Origin: Bacteriovoracaceae bacterium
GTDB lineage: Bacteria > Bdellovibrionota > Bacteriovoracia > Bacteriovoracales > Bacteriovoracaceae
Length of the DNA: 64,000 nt
Assembly (NCBI GenBank): GCA_016786485.1
Contig: JAEUWD010000048.1
Location: 186,001-250,000, forward strand
Reading direction: 5' to 3'
Under the pieces are notes generated by a model that saw only the letters and a list, made by a program, of their open reading frames with translations, did not search any database and was not told the DNA's origin. Shown here piece after piece: positions 42,699-49,331 of this stretch (position 1 is the stretch's first letter; every line of letters begins with the position of its first letter). The translations under genes and the position numbers were made by a program.

Positions 42699-44807
42699 AT
42701 GGCCGGACATATTATTACGATTTTGGGCGGAAAAGGTGGTGTAGGTAAATCACTTTTCGCTTCCAACTTGGCCTTCGCTTATACGCTTGAAATGCGCCAG
42801 AAAGTTCTGCTCTTGGATTTTGATCAGAAATCGGCTGGCGATCAAAATATTATTATCGGAATGAAATCAAAAAAATCCGTGAAAGACCTAGCATCTTTCA
42901 ATGCCGCGATTGATCCCAAAACAATTATGAATTTTATAGGTGTTCACAAGACTGGTTTGTCTTATGTGGGAATGCCAACGGAAACAATTGAAGCGGGACA
43001 AGTCGATGCTGAAGGGATGGGGAAAGCGCTTAAAGCAATACCAAATATTTTTCAAGTCACGATTATTGATGCGGGTAATGAGTTAACTCCTCTTGCGTTG
43101 AAAGCATTAGAATATTCAACACTCATCTTTTTAGTCGTCACTCCAGATTTACTTGCCGTTAATCAGACGAAACGTCTTTATACCGATCTCACGACCTTAT
43201 TGTTCCCAAAAGATATGATTCAAATTGTGATGAACGGATATGTGAGTGGTCACCCAGTCACTCCAGATGTAGTTGGTCGCACGATTGGAAAACCTGTTTT
43301 TGCAGCGGTTCCAAAAGACGATCAAACTTGTGCGGCTGCCTTAACCAAGTCATTACCGATTATGACGGTGGCGCAAAATTCATCATACGCAAAAGGGATT
43401 ACAGATACAGTCAGAAATTTGGCCCAGAAAAACGTTCTTGCAACACTTGAAAAACTGACGAAACCTCAAGGGACTTCAGCCGCTGGCGGTGGTGCTGAAG
43501 AAGTTAAAGATGGTAAAGCGATTAACCAATGGTTAATGCTCAAAGCTCGTATTCACCGTTCACTAATTGAAGAAATGGATTTCAAGAAATCTGATGATAA
43601 CGATCCTAAGGCCAAAATTATTTTAAAAGAACAAACCAAAAAAATGGTAGTGGAACTTTTAAGTAAAGAAGATACCAAAACCGTGCTGAAAACACGTGAG
43701 GATATGAACAAAATCGTCAAAGAGATTTTGGATGAAGCTTTAGGTTTAGGGCCATTGGAAGACTTATTGGCGGATAAAACTATTTCCGAGATCATGGTGG
43801 TTGGACCAGACAAAATCTTTTTTGAAAAAAGCGGAAAGGTTAAGAAATCTGACGTTATTTTTACGAGTGATAGACAAGTACTTAACGTTATCGAAAGAAT
43901 TGTTGCGCCGATTGGTCGTCGTATCGATGAAAAAACACCATACGTTGATGCGCGATTACCAGACGGTTCGCGGGTGCATGCGATTATTCCTCCCTGTGCG
44001 CTTGACGGTTGCACCATTACGATTCGTAAATTCCCTGAGAATCGACTGACTTATAAAGACCTCATTAAATTTGGTTCAATGACAGAAGAGATGGCAGATT
44101 TCTTGCGTATCTCGGTTGAAGCTCACAGAAATATTGTTGTTTCGGGTGGTACCGGTTCAGGTAAAACGACTTTGATTAATATGTTAGGCGGATTTATTCC
44201 GGCCAACGAACGTATCATCACAGTTGAAGATTCAGCTGAATTGGATTTTCCACAAGATCACGTGGTTCGTCTTGAAACTCGTCCTCCGTCACTCGAAGGT
44301 GATGGGGCGATTGATATTCGTACTCTGGTTAAGCAAACTTTAAGAATGCGCCCTGAGCGTATTGTTGTCGGTGAGTGTCGTGGTGGTGAAACACTCGATA
44401 TGTTACAGGCGATGAATACTGGTCACGATGGTTCAATGACGACGGTTCACTCCAACAGTCCGCGCGATTGCATTGGTCGTCTGGAAACACTGGTGCAATA
44501 TGCAGGAACAGGGATTTCTCCTAAAGCCATTAAGGAAATGGTTGCTTCAGCGGTTCACTTGATCGTGCAACAGTCTCGTTTAGAAGATGGTTCACGACGA
44601 ATTCTGAACATTACTGAAGTCGGTGGATTACAAGGTGAGATTATTACTTTGCAGGATATTTTTATTTTTAAACAAGAAGGGATGAATAAACAAGGCAAAA
44701 TCGTTGGCAAATTTCAATCAACGGGTTTTATTCCAAAGTTTGTCGAGACACTCGAGAAGAAAGGTTACAAAATTCCACGCGGAATTTTTACCAATAAGGC
44801 GTCGTAA
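42699..44807 (+). CDS. Fusion of TadZ/CpaE-like ParA ATPase and TadA/CpaF secretion ATPase
   Basis: 702 residues. The N-terminal 250 form a MinD/ParA-type ATPase with the deviant Walker A GGKGGVGKS (residues 10-18) and LLLDFDQKSAGDQ, as in TadZ/CpaE, but without the usual receiver-like domain. A linker (about 250-285, TKPQGTSAAGGGAEE) leads to a complete TadA/CpaF ATPase: Walker A GGTGSGKTT (about 484-492), TVEDSAEL, RIVVGECRGGE and TGHDGSMTTVHSNS. The frame is continuous with no stop or shift, so the fusion is real in this sequence. It should both position and power the pilus. Confidence 0.93.
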   Translation: MAGHIITILGGKGGVGKSLFASNLAFAYTLEMRQKVLLLDFDQKSAGDQNIIIGMKSKKSVKDLASFNAAIDPKTIMNFIGVHKTGLSYVGMPTETIEAGQVDAEGMGKALKAIPNIFQVTIIDAGNELTPLALKALEYSTLIFLVVTPDLLAVNQTKRLYTDLTTLLFPKDMIQIVMNGYVSGHPVTPDVVGRTIGKPVFAAVPKDDQTCAAALTKSLPIMTVAQNSSYAKGITDTVRNLAQKNVLATLEKLTKPQGTSAAGGGAEEVKDGKAINQWLMLKARIHRSLIEEMDFKKSDDNDPKAKIILKEQTKKMVVELLSKEDTKTVLKTREDMNKIVKEILDEALGLGPLEDLLADKTISEIMVVGPDKIFFEKSGKVKKSDVIFTSDRQVLNVIERIVAPIGRRIDEKTPYVDARLPDGSRVHAIIPPCALDGCTITIRKFPENRLTYKDLIKFGSMTEEMADFLRISVEAHRNIVVSGGTGSGKTTLINMLGGFIPANERIITVEDSAELDFPQDHVVRLETRPPSLEGDGAIDIRTLVKQTLRMRPERIVVGECRGGETLDMLQAMNTGHDGSMTTVHSNSPRDCIGRLETLVQYAGTGISPKAIKEMVASAVHLIVQQSRLEDGSRRILNITEVGGLQGEIITLQDIFIFKQEGMNKQGKIVGKFQSTGFIPKFVETLEKKGYKIPRGIFTNKAS

Positions 44808-44809
44808 AA

Positions 44810-45703
44810 ATGGATTTTTTATTTACGCAAGTTTTAGGAAAAAGTGGAGTCATGCTCGCAGTGGGGGCATTGGTCTTTTTCTATATCAATAAAAATAGCG
44901 AACAAGTTTTTCGTTGGATTGAAGATCAAACTTACGGTACACGTGATTACGTTTTGAGTAAGTGCGAACTCATTTTTTATGAAATTGCAGAAGAGAAAGT
45001 CACATATATTTTGCTCTTTTTATCTTTTGGTTTAAGTAGCATCGTTTTTGGGATCTGTGCCATTTTTGGTCTTTTTGGTTTAGGTGTTGTGGCCGCCGGT
45101 GTGGTGGGTTTTGTTGGCTGGAAAATTCCACGACCGTTTATGGATTTTTTAGTCAATAAAAGAACCGCTAAATTTGAAACACAAATGGTGGATGCCCTTA
45201 ATCTCCTGGCCAATGGAGTTCGTGCCGGTCTTTCACTTCCTCAAGCGCTGGGCATGGTTGTTGATGAACTACCAGCTCCTGTTTCCCAGGAATTTAATTT
45301 AATCCTTCAGCAAAATAAAATTGGTGTTCCGTTGGATGAATGTTTTGAAAATTTAGTGAAACGTGTTCCGACGGAAGATAATCAGATGTTTGTAACGAGT
45401 ATTTCTATTTTGCGAGAGACCGGCGGTAATTTGGCCGAGGTTTTTGATACGATAATTGAAGTCATTCGTGAACGAATTAAGATTAAACAAAAAATAGATG
45501 GTTTTACTGCCCAAAGTAAGTTTCAGGGTGGTTTTATGTCACTTATGCCAACTTTAATGCTTATTATGTACAGCCAATCAGATCCTGAGTCGACTAAGCT
45601 GTTATTCACCAAACCCCTCGGAATCATTATCTTAATTGTTGTTTATACGCTTACGGCGATAGGCGGATATGCGATAATTAAAATAACGAAAATCGAAGTA
45701 TAA
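44810..45703 (+). CDS. tadB: Tad platform protein TadB (GspF family)
   Basis: 297 residues. TM segments lie near 13-27, 63-82, 86-107, 245-258 and 265-290; the soluble GspF domain carries LANGVRAGLSLPQALGMV and ILRETGGNLAEVFDTI. It lies 2 bp after the fusion ATPase. Tad systems usually have both TadB and TadC; no TadC follows here, so this protein may act alone or TadC is encoded elsewhere. Confidence 0.92.
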   Translation: MDFLFTQVLGKSGVMLAVGALVFFYINKNSEQVFRWIEDQTYGTRDYVLSKCELIFYEIAEEKVTYILLFLSFGLSSIVFGICAIFGLFGLGVVAAGVVGFVGWKIPRPFMDFLVNKRTAKFETQMVDALNLLANGVRAGLSLPQALGMVVDELPAPVSQEFNLILQQNKIGVPLDECFENLVKRVPTEDNQMFVTSISILRETGGNLAEVFDTIIEVIRERIKIKQKIDGFTAQSKFQGGFMSLMPTLMLIMYSQSDPESTKLLFTKPLGIIILIVVYTLTAIGGYAIIKITKIEV

Positions 45704-45771
45704 AACTATTAAGAATTTTCCATAAACGGTCGATATCGTTACTGGGATAAGTTTAAAGAGAGAGGAAACAA

Positions 45772-47436
45772 ATGAGAGTCGCAGTGAAAAGAAATTTATT
45801 TACCAGTATATTTCTCATACTTGGATTGATGTGTTCAGCAATCGCTGGAGTCAATCTAAAGAACGGGAACTTCTACATTTCTTATACTGACATTGTTGTT
45901 CCTGGCGGCGGTGAGAAATTAGAAATCACACGCACCTATAACTCTAAAGCAACTGAAGACGGCTGGTTCGGTTTCGGTTGGGGTAGCCCATTTGAAACAC
46001 GACTTGAAGTATCTGCTGATGGTTCAGTTGTTGTTCATGAAAACGGTTCTGGTGGTAAGACTCGTTTCATTCCAAAAACTCCAGTTGATGCTGAGGCAGC
46101 TTCTCAAAAAATTGTTGAAGCCATGAGAAAGAAAACTTCAGTCACTGATGATGCTGCAAAAAAACTTGTAGAAAGACTTAATAGCAACGCTGAACTTCGT
46201 CATGCTTACGCTCTTAACTTTGGTGTAAGTTCAAACTTAGCAGCAGGAACTGTTCTTTTCTCAAATGAGAGAGGTTTACAGGAAGTTATTAAAGAAAAAG
46301 TTGGATATTTAAGAAAATTCAATGACGGCCGTAAAGAGTACTTCGACGAAAAAGGCCACATGGTTAAAATCGTTGATAAAAACCTTTATACAGTAGAACT
46401 AGTTTATAAAGAAGACGGTTCACTTGAAACAATTAAAGACTCACAAGCAAAACAATTATTTTTCAGCTGGTACGGTGACGGAAAAGTAAAAAATATTTGG
46501 TCAGCGGGTGATAAGAAAACAGAATACAAGTTCAAAGGTAAAGACCTTATCTATTCAAAAGATATCGCAGGTAACGTTTATAAATATGATTATGATACTA
46601 ATCACAATTTATTAGCGGTTGATTACTCTGAAAATGCGAACTCAAAAGGTCGCGAAAAAATGATAATTGATTATGAGCCGAAAACTTTCTTCGTATCAAA
46701 AATCACTGATAGAAATGGCGATACAACAGAATATAAATATGGTTCGAATCCGCAGAAACCAGATATGCACTATTGGACAGAAGTTATCAAGAAAGGTTTC
46801 GATGGTAAGCCAGTATCGAATCGTTATGAGTACGAAATTAAAGCTCGTGCTGATGGTTCTCAATATACTTATCGTATCAATACTAAAATCAGCGGTATTG
46901 AAACAGACACAGTTTATTCTGAATGTTGTGGTCTTCCACTTAAGATTGCTCGTGGCAAACACATCACAAATTTCGAGTATAACGACAAAGGTTTATTAAC
47001 AAAGAAAACCTCGAGTCGTGGAGAATTTGTAAAAATTGATTACGACAACACGATTAACAAAATTGCGAAAGTTGAAAATAATGAAGGCTGGACAAAATTC
47101 TCATACGATGGGAAAGGCAATCTTCAAAAAGCGCTAAACAGCACTGGCCAAGCGGTACTTTTAATCTATGACCGCAATGGCAGAATTTCAAAAATGGTTG
47201 ATCAAGACGAAAAGACAAAGCAAAGACGTACGCTTGAATTCACATACAATGCTATGGGGAAACCAGTTGAGATTGCGATGGAAAAAGTCGGCAAAATCAA
47301 TGTTGAGTACGATAACTACGGCGAAATCAAAAAAGTTGATTCTAAATCAGGTCACCAAATGGCCCTTCAAGTTACCCAAGCCTTCCAAAACCTCTTAACT
47401 GTGGTTAAACCGGCTGGCGTTAACTTGAACATGTAG
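45772..47436 (+). CDS. Secreted RHS/YD-repeat protein without toxin domain
   Basis: 554 residues with a signal peptide ending near AIA (about residue 24). The N-terminal segment (GNFYISYTDIVVPGGGEKLEITRTYNS, split by GWFGFGWGSPFETRL) is the DUF6531-like start of RHS proteins. YD-type repeats follow: YDYDTNHNLL, YNDKGLL, YDGKGNL, YDRNGRI, YNAMGKP, YDNYGEI. It ends soon after, without the DPxG core end or a variable toxin tip. An AGAGAGAGG site precedes the ATG. It sits 68 bp after tadB, so it could be a surface shell or adhesin linked to the pilus. Confidence 0.85.
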   Translation: MRVAVKRNLFTSIFLILGLMCSAIAGVNLKNGNFYISYTDIVVPGGGEKLEITRTYNSKATEDGWFGFGWGSPFETRLEVSADGSVVVHENGSGGKTRFIPKTPVDAEAASQKIVEAMRKKTSVTDDAAKKLVERLNSNAELRHAYALNFGVSSNLAAGTVLFSNERGLQEVIKEKVGYLRKFNDGRKEYFDEKGHMVKIVDKNLYTVELVYKEDGSLETIKDSQAKQLFFSWYGDGKVKNIWSAGDKKTEYKFKGKDLIYSKDIAGNVYKYDYDTNHNLLAVDYSENANSKGREKMIIDYEPKTFFVSKITDRNGDTTEYKYGSNPQKPDMHYWTEVIKKGFDGKPVSNRYEYEIKARADGSQYTYRINTKISGIETDTVYSECCGLPLKIARGKHITNFEYNDKGLLTKKTSSRGEFVKIDYDNTINKIAKVENNEGWTKFSYDGKGNLQKALNSTGQAVLLIYDRNGRISKMVDQDEKTKQRRTLEFTYNAMGKPVEIAMEKVGKINVEYDNYGEIKKVDSKSGHQMALQVTQAFQNLLTVVKPAGVNLNM

Positions 47437-47446
47437 GAGTTAGGTT

Positions 47447-47635
47447 ATGAAGAGCCTTTTATTAGCTATATTCGTTCTAAGCCTAAGCGGTAATGTGGCC
47501 ATGGCGCAGACTGAGGGTGCTGAAACGCATTGTGATGCCCCTAGAGCAGCTGATATCACCTGTGCTCAGGGCCAGAAGCAGGTCGGCGACCAGTGTGTTG
47601 AAGATAAAGAAGCTACCAAGACCAAGGAAGAGTAA
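47447..47635 (+). CDS. Small secreted cysteine-containing protein (62 aa)
   Basis: A signal peptide ends at AMA (about residue 20); the mature part is about 42 residues with three cysteines (THCDAP, ITCAQG, DQCVED) and a charged tail KEATKTKEE. AGGAGTTAGG precedes the ATG, 10 bp after the RHS gene stop, so the two are probably co-expressed. It has no recognised family. One unpaired cysteine leaves room for dimer formation or partner linkage. Confidence 0.7.
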   Translation: MKSLLLAIFVLSLSGNVAMAQTEGAETHCDAPRAADITCAQGQKQVGDQCVEDKEATKTKEE

Positions 47636-47749
47636 ATAATTATTATTTACTATATCGACTAGTTTTTACACACTGTCTATAAAATCACGCTGTATCCCTA
47701 CAGTTCAATGTAAAAACAGATACTTAGCCTTTAACCCTAAAGCCTAATC

Positions 47750-47766
47750 TTGGCACGCTCTGTGCA
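47750..47766 (+). promoter_or_regulatory. Near-consensus sigma-54 promoter
   Basis: TTGGCACGCTCTGTGCA matches YTGGCACG-N4-TTGCW in all but one position (G for the first T of TTGC), with GG and GC dinucleotides at the right spacing. Expected start is near 47777, about 38 nt before the ATG at 47815. Confidence 0.7.
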
Positions 47767-47814
47767 TTAATAAGTACCAAATAGTCAAAATAGGAACTCA
47801 CAAGGAGAGAAACT

Positions 47815-47976
47815 ATGAAAGCTTTATTGGTATTATTTGTTTTAACTTTAACTTCTTCTGCATTTGCTATCGAAAATTTAGAAGGTGAAGGTCTGTGTGC
47901 TCAAGGTCGCTCAACAGCTCAAGCGTCAGTTGATGCTCCAGCTTCAAGTTCTACAGTATCAGTTGATGAACAATAA
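47815..47976 (+). CDS. Very small secreted peptide precursor (53 aa) behind sigma-54 promoter
   Basis: An AAGGAGAG site lies six bases before the ATG. The 53-residue product starts MKALLVLFVLTLTSSAFA, a clean signal peptide, and continues with a mature peptide of about 35 residues rich in Ser, Ala and Val with one cysteine (GEGLCAQGRS, TAQASVDAPASSS). The stop abuts the stop of a convergent gene. The promoter, ribosome-binding site and signal peptide together make it a convincing gene. Possible roles include an exported peptide or envelope component; none is proven. Confidence 0.75.
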   Translation: MKALLVLFVLTLTSSAFAIENLEGEGLCAQGRSTAQASVDAPASSSTVSVDEQ

Positions 47977-48339
47977 TTAATTATTGCTCAAAAACTCATC
48001 AAGTTTACTATTATCTTCTGAATCTAGATTTTCTAATACAACGCCCTCATCGAATGATGAGGGCTTTGTATTTTGTTTTTGGATAGCTGATTTAGTTGAG
48101 CGTACACGGTCGTTAATTAAAGGCTCAGAATTCGAAATCAATTTCTTGCCCAATTCCTTAGTCGCATTAAAACCACTTTTTAAGTAACTGGCCGATACTT
48201 CTAGAATCTTATTTTTGGCTGGCTTAACCACGGTATTAATAGATTGAAAAATAGTTTTATCGTTAATTTCAATTGAAAGAAGAAGAAAAATTGCAACAAA
48301 GTGAAGAGCAAAGCTTACTAATTTAAAAGGTAATAACAT
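47977..48339 (-). CDS. Single-TM hypothetical protein (120 aa)
   Basis: A hydrophobic N-terminus (about 3-22) is either an anchor or an uncleaved signal; the rest is helical and charged (KSGFNATKELGKKLISN) with an acidic tail (LDSEDNSKLDEFLSNN). It starts directly after the CheX-like gene stop and closes the CheY-CheX operon. Its stop abuts the convergent small secreted gene. I recognise no family. Confidence 0.65.
   Translation of the reverse strand: MLLPFKLVSFALHFVAIFLLLSIEINDKTIFQSINTVVKPAKNKILEVSASYLKSGFNATKELGKKLISNSEPLINDRVRSTKSAIQKQNTKPSSFDEGVVLENLDSEDNSKLDEFLSNN
48043..48078 (+). terminator. Terminator of the small peptide gene, inside the opposing gene
   Basis: GCCCTCAT (48043-48050) and ATGAGGGC (48057-48064) form a perfect 8-bp stem with a 6-nt loop, followed by TTTGTATTTTGTTTTT on the plus strand. 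It would end the sigma-54-driven transcript while being coding DNA of the opposing gene. Confidence 0.65.
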
Positions 48340-48864
48340 TTAAACCTCTATGATTCCAGTTTGAATAATCTCAAAAGTCATTGAACATTCGATGATGTCT
48401 TGATCGATTTTTAATGAATAAGCAGTTGTGATTGGCTTGGCCGCTTCTTCAAATTTTTTAAGCTCTTTAAACAACATAGGCTGTTGAGCCGCAGTCGTTA
48501 ATATTTTAGGTGGTGAAAGATATGACATTAACGAGTGAGCATTTTCGATATTAGTAAAAATTTTTCCTAAAAGTATATTCATTGATTCAACAAAAAGACC
48601 TTGTAGAAAACCATGGCGTTTTTCATTGCTTGTGACGTTTTCAAGATTAGCTTTGCAAACAACAAACCCAGAAATCTCACCAGAAATTCCAAAAATAATT
48701 TTAAAATCGTTATGAGAAACATCCGCAACCGCCGTACTTTTTATCAAGTGTGCGCGTTGATAAATATTTAAAGCTTCTGGCATTGAAGTGGCCAAAAGTT
48801 TGTCTAATGAATTTGTTTTAATTTTCAGTGTGGGAGTATTTTTATAATTAAGAATTTTTTCCAT
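48340..48864 (-). CDS. CheX/CheC-like phosphatase-fold protein
   Basis: 174 residues. FGISGEISGFVVCKANLE resembles the strand pair of CheX (VGLSGDVSGSVV-type), FVESMNILLGKIF carries an ExxN motif typical of CheC/CheX/FliY phosphatase sites, and YLSPPKILT matches the ISPPxxL element. Such proteins dephosphorylate CheY. It lies 2 bp after a CheY-like gene, consistent with a dedicated response regulator-phosphatase pair. Enzyme activity is inferred. Confidence 0.72.
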   Translation of the reverse strand: MEKILNYKNTPTLKIKTNSLDKLLATSMPEALNIYQRAHLIKSTAVADVSHNDFKIIFGISGEISGFVVCKANLENVTSNEKRHGFLQGLFVESMNILLGKIFTNIENAHSLMSYLSPPKILTTAAQQPMLFKELKKFEEAAKPITTAYSLKIDQDIIECSMTFEIIQTGIIEV

Positions 48865-48866
48865 GT

Positions 48867-49265
48867 TTAGATAACCTCATTTTGGGTTATTTTTTCGATG
48901 GCCGAAACAAGATCTTCTTTGCTAAATGGTTTTTGCAAAAAATCTACTGCGCCTGCGCTGATAGCATCAATAACAACATGTTCTTGTGCGAGCGATGAAA
49001 TCATAATGATAGAAACATCTGTCATGCTTTTGCTAATTGAGCGAGCGAGATCGATTCCACTAATTTCTGGCATAACAACATCAACAATTGCGATGTTTGG
49101 CTTTTTTTCACCAATAATTTTAATAGCTTCTTCGGCTGAAGAGGCTTCACCGACAATACTAATAAAGGGATGACTATCGAGCATTTCCGCAATTGAAGCT
49201 CGAGAAAATTCAGAGTCATCAATAACGAACACTTTGGCTTTCGTAATTTCTTTTTTGGTTGTCAT
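48867..49265 (-). CDS. CheY-like response regulator (receiver domain only)
   Basis: 132 residues. Acidic pocket VIDDSEF (Asp16, Asp17), phospho-acceptor Asp62 in AIVDVVMP, Ser90 in IISS position and Lys112 in LQKPF are all present. There is no output domain, so it signals by protein contact. A histidine kinase is not encoded nearby. It is followed by the CheX-like and single-TM genes. Confidence 0.92.
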   Translation of the reverse strand: MTTKKEITKAKVFVIDDSEFSRASIAEMLDSHPFISIVGEASSAEEAIKIIGEKKPNIAIVDVVMPEISGIDLARSISKSMTDVSIIMISSLAQEHVVIDAISAGAVDFLQKPFSKEDLVSAIEKITQNEVI

Positions 49266-49331
49266 AAACTTATCCTTAAGTTCACAACATCATTGTAACG
49301 CTTGATAGGGATTTACAACAAGGAAAAAGAA

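Noticed and set aside
43553-44017. 154-codon antisense frame opposite the fusion ATPase
   Set aside because: It lies opposite conserved TadA coding sequence, is serine/leucine-rich as expected of a reverse-frame artefact, and has no ribosome-binding site.
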